Under the pieces are notes generated by a model that was not told where the DNA came from, ran no database searches, and saw only the letters and a program-made list of their open reading frames with translations. Positions 57,653 through 64,000 of a stretch of 64,000 nucleotides of DNA are shown here, one piece after another. Both the position numbers and the translations under genes were made by a program. Where the stretch lies: assembly GCF_047302285.1 (NCBI RefSeq), contig NZ_CP154845.1:1054001-1118000 (forward strand), written 5' to 3'. The stretch is from Robertmurraya sp047302285 (lineage in GTDB: Bacteria > Bacillota > Bacilli > Bacillales > Cytobacillaceae). How positions within the stretch are numbered: position 1 is the first letter of the stretch; each line of letters opens with the position of its first letter.

Positions 57653-58384
57653 ATGGAAGAGTCACTTAGTATTAAAGATATCTTAATGATATTAATTTAT
57701 CGATGGAAGCTTCTGATTACCATTATAATTCTTGCAGCATTAGTTAGTGGAGCAGTCTCTTATTTCGTTTTAACCCCCGTATATCAGGCATCGACTCAAA
57801 TATTGGTGAATCAAAAAAATTCGGAAAATAATCTCGACATTGGTCAGCAACAAAGTAATATAAGTCTAATTAATACTTATAGTGTCATCATCAAAAGCCC
57901 TGCAATTTTAGAAAAAGTAATTAAAAACCTTAATCTTTCAACGAGTATAGAGGAACTCAATCAAAATATTTCGGTTGTTAGTCAAGATAATTCTCAGGTC
58001 TTTTCATTAATTATTGAACATAATGACCCCGATACGGCTATTGCGATTGCTAATTCTATTACCAATACATTTCAGCAGGAAATAAAAGGGATTATGAATG
58101 TGGATAACGTAAGTGTTTTAGCGAGAGCGGAACGACTTAATAATCAAGTTCCTGTTAAACCTAAACCATTTTTGATTATTGGCATTGGAGTAATTATTAG
58201 CTTATTACTAGGGATTGCTTGGATTTTATTTATGGAATATTTAGATAACACGATTAAAGATAGTCTTGATGTTCATACATTTTTAGAATTACCAGTACTT
58301 GGATCGATTGAAGAAATGTCGAAAATAAAAACAAAAGAAAGAATAAAGATAGAGGAAATTGGGGTTGAGTCGTTTGGGTCGTAA
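57653..58384 (+). CDS. Wzz/EpsA-type chain-length/kinase modulator
   Basis: 243 residues from ATG with TGGAGGT upstream (GTG at 57641 is less likely). Two membrane segments bracket an extracytoplasmic domain: KLLITIIILAALVSGAVSYFVL and PKPFLIIGIGVIISLLLGIAWILF; the middle contains QTYVIIKSPAIL-like QASTQILVNQ and IANSITNTFQQE. Polysaccharide co-polymerase modulating the tyrosine kinase and chain length. First eps gene; overlaps the next gene by about 20 bases. Confidence 0.88.
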   Translation: MEESLSIKDILMILIYRWKLLITIIILAALVSGAVSYFVLTPVYQASTQILVNQKNSENNLDIGQQQSNISLINTYSVIIKSPAILEKVIKNLNLSTSIEELNQNISVVSQDNSQVFSLIIEHNDPDTAIAIANSITNTFQQEIKGIMNVDNVSVLARAERLNNQVPVKPKPFLIIGIGVIISLLLGIAWILFMEYLDNTIKDSLDVHTFLELPVLGSIEEMSKIKTKERIKIEEIGVESFGS

Positions 58385-59060
58385 GAAAAGAAATAAAAAT
58401 CAAATAGAATTGGTTGCATATAATTATCCGAGGATTTCTATTTCGGAGCACTTTCGTTTAATTCGAACGAATATTCTATACTCTGCTGTTGATGATAAAG
58501 AAATTAAATCAATTGTGGTGACATCCCCTGAAAAAGGAGACGGGAAATCGACAACAGCTGCAAATCTTGCCATTGTGCTCGCGCAGCAGGAGAAAAAAGT
58601 ATTACTTGTAGATTCAAACTTAAGAACCCCTTCTCTCCATATGGCCTTTAATATGATAAATAATAAGGGTCTCACAAGTGTGCTTAAAAAAATGCTCTAT
58701 TTAGATGAAGTGATAACAAAATCCTATATTCCGAATCTGGATGTGTTGACCAGTGGACCGATTCCATTGAATCCATCAGAGTTATTAAACTCAGACTCAA
58801 TGGAACTTATCTTGAAAGAAATATATGCGGATTATCAATATATTGTTTTCGATACACCTCCAGCATTATCTGTTACAGATGCTCAAATTTTAGCGAATAA
58901 ATGTGATGGTGTTGTTCTAGTGATTACGAGTCGAAAAACTCAAAAAAGCACGGCTTTAGAAGCAAAAGAATTATTAGAAAAAGCTCGTTCAAGGTTTCTA
59001 GGTGTCGTAATTAATCGAATACAGAGAAAGAAACCAAAGTTAGTGAAACGTATCAATTAA
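58365..59060 (+). CDS. Capsular tyrosine-kinase-like ATPase (CpsD/EpsB)
   Basis: 231 residues from TTG at 58365, with AGAGGA 8 bases upstream. P-loop ATPase: SPEKGDGKSTTAANLAIVLA (Walker A), LLVDSNLRTPSLH (Walker A' position), YIVFDTPPALSVTDAQ (Walker B). The usual A' motif is DxDxR; here the second Asp is Asn (DSNLR). The C-terminal tyrosine cluster normal for this kinase family is absent (it ends RIQRKKPKLVKRIN). It might be a weak or non-autophosphorylating form; control of export with the EpsA-like protein remains likely. Confidence 0.85.
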   Translation: MSRLGRKKRNKNQIELVAYNYPRISISEHFRLIRTNILYSAVDDKEIKSIVVTSPEKGDGKSTTAANLAIVLAQQEKKVLLVDSNLRTPSLHMAFNMINNKGLTSVLKKMLYLDEVITKSYIPNLDVLTSGPIPLNPSELLNSDSMELILKEIYADYQYIVFDTPPALSVTDAQILANKCDGVVLVITSRKTQKSTALEAKELLEKARSRFLGVVINRIQRKKPKLVKRIN

Positions 59061-59106
59061 AGGTGGAGCTCCTAGAAAAGAAATTAAGAAGAGGGTTGAG
59101 GGAGAT

Positions 59107-59991
59107 ATGAAAAGGATTAGAAAAGCGATTATTCCAGCTGCAGGACTTGGAACGAGATTCCTGCCAGTAACAAAGGCGATGCCGAAAGAAATGCTTCCAA
59201 TTGTAGATAAGCCAACGATTCAATATATTGTAGAAGAGGCCATTGCTTCTGGAATTGAGGATATTATTATCGTTACAGGAAAAGGAAAACGAGCAATAGA
59301 AGATCATTTTGATAATGCATTTGAACTTGAAAATAATCTAATGGAAAAAAATAAATATGAATTACTAGAGAAGGTTCAAGCCCCATCGAAAGTAGATATT
59401 CACTATATTAGACAAAAGGAACCAAAAGGATTAGGGCATGCCATATGGTGTGCACGTAAATTTATTGGGAATGAGCCCTTTGCTGTTTTATTAGGAGATG
59501 ACATCGTACAGGCAAAAATCCCATGTTTAAAACAATTAATCAATGAGTATGAAAAAACTCTTTCATCCGTTATCGGAGTACAAACCGTACCAGATCATGA
59601 AACACATCGTTATGGAATCATTGAACCTAGTAAACAATTAGGAAATCGTTATGCCGTTCGTCATTTTGTTGAAAAACCTTCCATAGGAACAGCGCCATCC
59701 AATTTAGCGATCATCGGTCGATATATTCTGACCCCAGAGATATTTTTATTTCTAGAAAAACAAGAAATTGGAGCTGGAGGAGAAATTCAGTTGACCGATG
59801 CGATTCAAAAGCTAAATGAAATTCAACGTGTATTTGCCTATGAATTTGAAGGGAAACGATATGATGTAGGTGAAAAATTAGGATTCATCCTAACAATGCT
59901 AGAATTTGCACTACAGAGAGAGGAATTAAAGGATGAAATTTTAGAATATTTAGTAGACAAAGTCGCTTTGGAAAAGTCTCAGAGGGGGTAA
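59107..59991 (+). CDS. UTP--glucose-1-phosphate uridylyltransferase
   Basis: 294 residues; ATG after GAGGGAGA. Makes UDP-glucose. Signature: IIPAAGLGTRFLPVTKAMPKEMLPIVDKPTIQYIVEEAIASG, IRQKEPKGLGHAIWCARKFIG, LLGDDI, VEKPSIGTAPSNLAIIGRYIL and GEIQLTDAIQ. GalU/GtaB family; whether this is the sole copy in the genome cannot be told. Placed inside the eps operon, so it probably supplies precursors. Confidence 0.93.
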   Translation: MKRIRKAIIPAAGLGTRFLPVTKAMPKEMLPIVDKPTIQYIVEEAIASGIEDIIIVTGKGKRAIEDHFDNAFELENNLMEKNKYELLEKVQAPSKVDIHYIRQKEPKGLGHAIWCARKFIGNEPFAVLLGDDIVQAKIPCLKQLINEYEKTLSSVIGVQTVPDHETHRYGIIEPSKQLGNRYAVRHFVEKPSIGTAPSNLAIIGRYILTPEIFLFLEKQEIGAGGEIQLTDAIQKLNEIQRVFAYEFEGKRYDVGEKLGFILTMLEFALQREELKDEILEYLVDKVALEKSQRG

Positions 59992-59996
59992 ATTGA

Positions 59997-60701
59997 TTGG
60001 AATCCCAGATAAATCGTGAACTAGCTAAGGAAGAAATAGCTGGAGGGAGCTATTCAATTGAAGTTACGGCTATTAAAGACGATGACAAACTATTTCATTT
60101 TACCAAAAGAATCATTGATATTGTAGGAGCGCTAATAGGGATATTAGTGCTTTTATTTTTGATCATCTTTTTTTATCTAGTGTATAAAAGGGGGGAGAAC
60201 AAGGGACCGATGTTCTATAAGCAAGAGAGGATTGGAAAATACGGGAAGAAATTTGAGGTTTACAAATTTCGTTCAATGATTATAGGGGCAGAAGAAAAAT
60301 TGAAAGAAAACAAAGTTCTTTATCAAAAATATGTAAGAAATAATTACAAATTAGAGCAGGATCAAGACCCAAGAATAACGAAATTCGGAAAATTTATTAG
60401 AAATACAAGTCTAGATGAATTTCCGCAATTTATTAATGTGTTAAAAGGAGAAATGAGTCTTGTGGGCCCGAGACCTGTAGTAGATATTGAATTGAAGGAA
60501 TATAAAGATAAAGTTGATGATTTTTTGTCAGTAAAACCGGGGATAACGGGGTACTGGCAATCTAACGGGAGGAGCGCTATCGGTTATCCAGAGCGCGTCA
60601 ATATTGAACTTTATTACGTTTTCAATAAGTCATTGCTATTAGATATTAAAATATTATTTTATACTATTTTTCAGGTTGTTAGTCGAAAGGGAGCCTATTA
60701 A
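59997..60701 (+). CDS. Sugar-1-phosphate transferase (EpsL/WcaJ type)
   Basis: 234 residues from TTG with GAGGGGG 8 bases upstream. One membrane hairpin (IIDIVGALIGILVLLFLIIFFYLVY), then MFYKQERIGKYGKKFEVYKFRSM, DPRITKFGKFIRNTSLDEFPQFINVLKGEMSLVGPRPVV with the catalytic Asp-Glu. Starts a repeat unit by moving a sugar-1-phosphate to undecaprenyl phosphate at the membrane. Only 5 bases separate it from the previous gene. Confidence 0.9.
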   Translation: MESQINRELAKEEIAGGSYSIEVTAIKDDDKLFHFTKRIIDIVGALIGILVLLFLIIFFYLVYKRGENKGPMFYKQERIGKYGKKFEVYKFRSMIIGAEEKLKENKVLYQKYVRNNYKLEQDQDPRITKFGKFIRNTSLDEFPQFINVLKGEMSLVGPRPVVDIELKEYKDKVDDFLSVKPGITGYWQSNGRSAIGYPERVNIELYYVFNKSLLLDIKILFYTIFQVVSRKGAY

Positions 60702-60737
60702 ATAGAAAAGGAATGTTACGACGTATAGGAGAAGCGA

Positions 60738-61853
60738 ATGCTTATTTATTTTGTTCTTACAATAGCGATGTTGTACTGTTTATTCCTTTCGAGAATTACG
60801 ATAATGAATGATGCAATAGGAAGTGAAAATGAAGGGTTTGTTTTCAAAAGTAATGGTGTATTATTCATCTGGTATATCATTCTTCTATATTTAGCAGCAT
60901 TTAAAGGTGCAGAAGTTGGCGTAGATTATCCTATGTATGTCAGTTTTTTTATGCATAAAACATATATCGGATTACTTGAGCCAGGTATTAGTTTTATTTA
61001 TCATCTAGCGGATAAATACAATAGTTTTTATGTTTTCTCAACCATGATATATTCCATTTTTTTAATGTTCATTTTTTATGCTGTTAAGAAGAATACACCG
61101 AACTATTTAATTAGCATTTTTTTATTTATCATCATGCATATTTATTTCAATAGCTTTAATCAAGTACGTCAATTAGTCGCAGTATCGATTATATTTTGTT
61201 TTGCTCATCTAGTCAGCTCTGAAAAGAAATTCGACCGGCTCAAATATATCTTCGTTGTTTTAATAGCTATGCTCTTTCATGATAGTGCGATCTTCATGTT
61301 TGTGTTAATTTTCATTCCTAGAAAAAAATGGAGTCCAAAAATGGTGATTCCTCTATTTTTCGTCACGATTGTGCTCTATTTTTTGCCATCGGTTAAGAAT
61401 AGTATTGGTGAATTACTGATCTCTATTGCTGGAGCGTATGGAGAGAAATATGCGAGTGGATACGTTTTTTTTGGTGTAAATAAGGAAAAAGGGTTCATTC
61501 AATTAATCCCAGTCATGATCCAAATGATTATTGTTAGTATCGCCCTTTATATACCCAAATTCAATGAGCATTTAAACATTAATTACAAACTTTATATATT
61601 TAGCATGAATGCAGTCATTATTAATTTGTGGTTATATGCACTTGCTGGAATAGAGGCCGTAGATCGATTACAAATTTATTTTTCTTGCTTCAATATTTAT
61701 TTCTATGCTTATTTAATTCATCATTTATTAAATAAAAAGAAATTACTTGATCAGCTATTCGTTTTTCTGATCATTGCTTTTTGGATATTGTATTATATCC
61801 TCAGATTGCTAATAAACGTACATGGGATTGTGCCCTATTCGTTTTTAATTTAG
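60738..61853 (+). CDS. EpsG-like polysaccharide polymerase
   Basis: 371 residues; ATG after AGGAGAAG. Ten or more hydrophobic segments; YLAAFKGAEVGVDYPMYVSFF, GLLEPGISFIYHLADKYN, FNQVRQLVAVSIIFCFAHL and LFHDSAIFMFVLIF match the EpsG family of Wzy-like polymerases. It would join repeat units outside the membrane. Exact linkage not predictable. Confidence 0.82.
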   Translation: MLIYFVLTIAMLYCLFLSRITIMNDAIGSENEGFVFKSNGVLFIWYIILLYLAAFKGAEVGVDYPMYVSFFMHKTYIGLLEPGISFIYHLADKYNSFYVFSTMIYSIFLMFIFYAVKKNTPNYLISIFLFIIMHIYFNSFNQVRQLVAVSIIFCFAHLVSSEKKFDRLKYIFVVLIAMLFHDSAIFMFVLIFIPRKKWSPKMVIPLFFVTIVLYFLPSVKNSIGELLISIAGAYGEKYASGYVFFGVNKEKGFIQLIPVMIQMIIVSIALYIPKFNEHLNINYKLYIFSMNAVIINLWLYALAGIEAVDRLQIYFSCFNIYFYAYLIHHLLNKKKLLDQLFVFLIIAFWILYYILRLLINVHGIVPYSFLI

Positions 61854-61869
61854 TTGGGAGAAGATTTTG

Positions 61870-62871
61870 ATGGACGGATTAAGTATTGTGATTCCGATTT
61901 ATAATGTTGAAACATATCTTTCTCATTGTTTACGTACCGTTCTTGATAGTATGGGAGACAGAGGCAACATTCAGCTTATTCTTGTTGACGATGGTTCAAC
62001 CGATCAGTCTGGAGAGATAGCAAGAAATTATGCACAAAAATACGAACAGATAGAGTATGTCTATAAAGAAAATGGTGGTCTATCAGATGCAAGAAATTAT
62101 GGTCTTCAATTTATTAACTTTCAATATGTGACTTTTCTTGATAGCGATGATTATGTAGATATCACCTATTTTTCAGAAGTGATGGAAGCATTAAAATCTA
62201 AACCAGACTTAGTTATCTTTGATTGGATGGATGTGGGCGATGATGGTTATAAGAATGTTGTGAAGGGAATAGAACTCGCTGACCAAATTTGGACTGTTCA
62301 ACCAAGTGCATGGAACAAAGTTTATCGAGCGACTTTTTTTCAACATATAAAGTTTCCAAAGGGAAAACTTTATGAAGATGTTGGGACCATTTATAAGTTG
62401 CTTTATTATGTAAAAGACTATGTTTATATTAATAAACCACTTTATAAATATCGGAAAAATCGAGAAGGAAGCTTGCTAACCACAATCTCACCTAAAATTA
62501 ATGATATATATGAAATGTTGGAAGACACTCATCATTTTTATGTAGGAAATCATGCATTTTCTACAAAAAACGCTGATGGTCTATGTTATCAATTTATAAA
62601 GATTCTCATGTGGCCAAATATGTATCGTCAATTAAAATACTATCATTTTAACTTTATTGGTTTTTATAAAAAAATGAAAGTTACGAGGGAACTTTTGTAC
62701 AAATATTTTTACAATTGGAAAAATAATCCTCACTTAAAAAAAAACAGCGATTATTTTAGGAATCGATTCGGAGAAAACTATGTAAAAAGAATGGATCGCT
62801 TGGGTGAAAACTTAGTTGCAACTGCCTATACAGTTGCTTTTTTGATGGCCAGAAATTATCGAAAGAGATAA
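61870..62871 (+). CDS. Family 2 glycosyltransferase
   Basis: 333 residues from the ATG with GGGAGAAG upstream. GT-A fold: IVIPIYNVETYLSHCLRTVLDSMG, LILVDDGSTDQSGEIARNYAQ, FLDSDDYVDITYF (DxD), and EDVGTIYKLLYYVKDYVY. Membrane-associated transfer of a sugar to the growing unit, like EpsH/EpsJ. Substrate unknown. Confidence 0.88.
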   Translation: MDGLSIVIPIYNVETYLSHCLRTVLDSMGDRGNIQLILVDDGSTDQSGEIARNYAQKYEQIEYVYKENGGLSDARNYGLQFINFQYVTFLDSDDYVDITYFSEVMEALKSKPDLVIFDWMDVGDDGYKNVVKGIELADQIWTVQPSAWNKVYRATFFQHIKFPKGKLYEDVGTIYKLLYYVKDYVYINKPLYKYRKNREGSLLTTISPKINDIYEMLEDTHHFYVGNHAFSTKNADGLCYQFIKILMWPNMYRQLKYYHFNFIGFYKKMKVTRELLYKYFYNWKNNPHLKKNSDYFRNRFGENYVKRMDRLGENLVATAYTVAFLMARNYRKR

Positions 62872-62888
62872 AGAGGTGTCACCAACAA

Positions 62889-64000
62889 TTGAAAAAGAAA
62901 AAAATATTATTTATTATGCAGAGTCTCCAAGGTGGTGGGGCTGAGAGGGTAACGTTGGATGTCATTCGCCATTTGGATAAAGATGTATTTGAGCCTTCTA
63001 TTTTAATCATTCATTATTTTGGAGAATTAACCGAAGCAGTACCGGCAGATATTGAAGTAACAAAGGTATTAACAGGAAAAGAAAAAAGTTATTTTCATCC
63101 TTTTAAAGTATTTCGAACGGTCTTAAAGGCTGCTAGACAGGTAGATGGAATTGTCGGTTCTCTCGAAATGACGCCTACATACTTGGCAGCAATGGCCTCT
63201 GTGATAACAAGAACGCCAGCGATTGGATGGGTGCATATCGATGTTCGAAAATATCCGAAAACGAATGAAAAAATGCATCGCTTCTTGATTAATAGGTTGT
63301 ATAGAAAATTAAATACCATTATTGCTGTTTCCAATGGTGTGAAAAGATCTTTTGAGGTGATGTTCCCACAGGTGAATGTCCCTGTTAAACGAATTTATAA
63401 CCCTGTGAGAATAAAGGATATTCATCGAATGATGGATGAGAAAGTTGTGAATATTCCTACATCAGACCCTGTCATTTTGGGGATTGGTAGGCTGACTGAG
63501 ATGAAGGGGTTTGATGATCTTATTAAGGCTCATAAATATTTATTAGAACATCAAGTTAAAACAAAATTAGTCATACTGGGCGAAGGTCCTCAAAGACGAT
63601 ATTTAGAGAGCTTGATTAAAGAATTAGAAGTGGAAGAGAGTGTAGAGTTAAAAGGATTTGTTCATAATCCCTACGCTTATATACGTTCAGCTGATGTGTT
63701 TGCACTTAGTTCCATTTATGAGGGGTTTTCAGTGGTGGTGGCAGAAGCATTAGCCGTTGGAATCCCAGTAGTATCTACAGATTGTCCAAGTGGCCCAGCG
63801 GAAATTCTGGCTGATGGTAAATATGGGCTTTTATCACCTGTAAGGGATTATCAAACCCTTGCCTTGAATATTGTAGAGACATTAAATAATGAAGATAGAT
63901 TACATCATGAATATGAGAGGATAAAGCGGGCAAATGAATTTTCTTTTGAGGCTGTGATCCCAGAATTTGAAAAAGTATTTAAGGGTTTAGGAGAAGCATG
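62889..64000 (+). CDS. Family 4 glycosyltransferase (3' end at window edge)
   Basis: 370 codons from TTG at 62889 (AGAGGTG about 10 bases upstream), running to the last base. GT-B fold: KKILFIMQSLQGGGAERVTLDVIRHL, GIVGSLEMTPTYLAAM, VILGIGRLTEMKGFDDLIKAHKYL, LVILGEGPQRRYLESLI and YEGFSVVVAEALAVGIPVVSTDCPSG (EX7E). The final bases AGGAGAAGCATG suggest that it ends in TGA overlapping the ATG of a next gene, which would make it complete except for one base. Similar to EpsD/EpsF. Confidence 0.88.
   Translation, partial: MKKKKILFIMQSLQGGGAERVTLDVIRHLDKDVFEPSILIIHYFGELTEAVPADIEVTKVLTGKEKSYFHPFKVFRTVLKAARQVDGIVGSLEMTPTYLAAMASVITRTPAIGWVHIDVRKYPKTNEKMHRFLINRLYRKLNTIIAVSNGVKRSFEVMFPQVNVPVKRIYNPVRIKDIHRMMDEKVVNIPTSDPVILGIGRLTEMKGFDDLIKAHKYLLEHQVKTKLVILGEGPQRRYLESLIKELEVEESVELKGFVHNPYAYIRSADVFALSSIYEGFSVVVAEALAVGIPVVSTDCPSGPAEILADGKYGLLSPVRDYQTLALNIVETLNNEDRLHHEYERIKRANEFSFEAVIPEFEKVFKGLGEA

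Noticed and set aside
59061..59106. Place where an EAR antitermination element could lie between the kinase-like gene and the next gene
   Set aside because: Only 46 bases separate the genes, too short for the element; the leader before the regulator is the only other place.

Overview
The window is chromosomal DNA of a low-GC, spore-forming Bacillaceae (Bacillus sensu lato). Gene content and order follow the yut-yum-yui, mrp and kap-patB-ala regions known from Bacillus subtilis: lipA, yutC, yutD, yutE-H, hom-thrC-thrB, yutI, yuzD, yutJ, yuzB, yutM, yumC, ndh, yuiB, yuiC-F, then yuxO, mrpA-G, yufK, pbpD, kapD/kapB, patB, yugE/yugF and alaR-alaT. Strong AGGAGG-type ribosome sites, frequent TTG/GTG starts and hairpin-plus-T-run terminators fit the same group. 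I cannot name the species.

Layout. 1-8000: end of lipA, sporulation lipoprotein yutC, small conserved genes, class II fructose-bisphosphatase (glpX), an EAL-domain protein, yutE-H. 8385-13000: a 2-hydroxyacid dehydrogenase and the overlapping hom-thrC-thrB threonine operon. 13000-19600: redox and iron-sulfur genes (yutI, yuzD, yutJ, yuzB, yutM, yumC, ndh). 20864-27434: a beta-diglucoside/chitobiose PTS island (deacetylase, GntR regulator, GH4 phospho-glycosidase, EIIC, two tiny ORFs, DUF3284, EIIB, EIIA) sitting between yuiB and yuiC. 27581-35067: yuiC-F, a glycine/tyrosine-rich small protein, a possible coat protein, DedA, YuxO thioesterase. 36512-42272: complete seven-gene Mrp Na+/H+ antiporter operon on the minus strand. 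42725-53740: radical SAM/SPASM protein, pbpD, kapD/kapB, cyclophilin, patB, yugE, yugF, alaR-alaT. 53741-57200: accessory DNA with repeats, an ABC transporter fragment, a small HTH gene, a Na+-coupled transporter and a long gene-poor stretch. 57228-64000: SinR-like regulator followed by an exopolysaccharide operon (Wzz-like modulator, tyrosine-kinase-like ATPase, UTP-glucose-1-phosphate uridylyltransferase, sugar-phosphate transferase, EpsG-like polymerase, two glycosyltransferases) that continues beyond the window.

The genes form several coherent units: the threonine operon; an NADH/ferredoxin redox cluster in which ndh has a Rex-like operator; a PTS island with three matching palindromes in its divergent promoter region and a cre-like site before EIIC; the Mrp antiporter; and the eps operon, preceded by a promoter overlapped by a dyad of SinR-type boxes.

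The least explained signals are non-coding: a six-unit array with an exact 20-bp period after yutF; a family of about 200-bp intergenic elements with four palindromes each (three copies, two nearly identical and inverted); a GC-rich 124-bp structured element; a 186-bp MITE-like element with a 21-bp perfect stem; and the dyad and long leader before the eps genes. I found no CRISPR array, rRNA, tRNA or intact insertion sequence.
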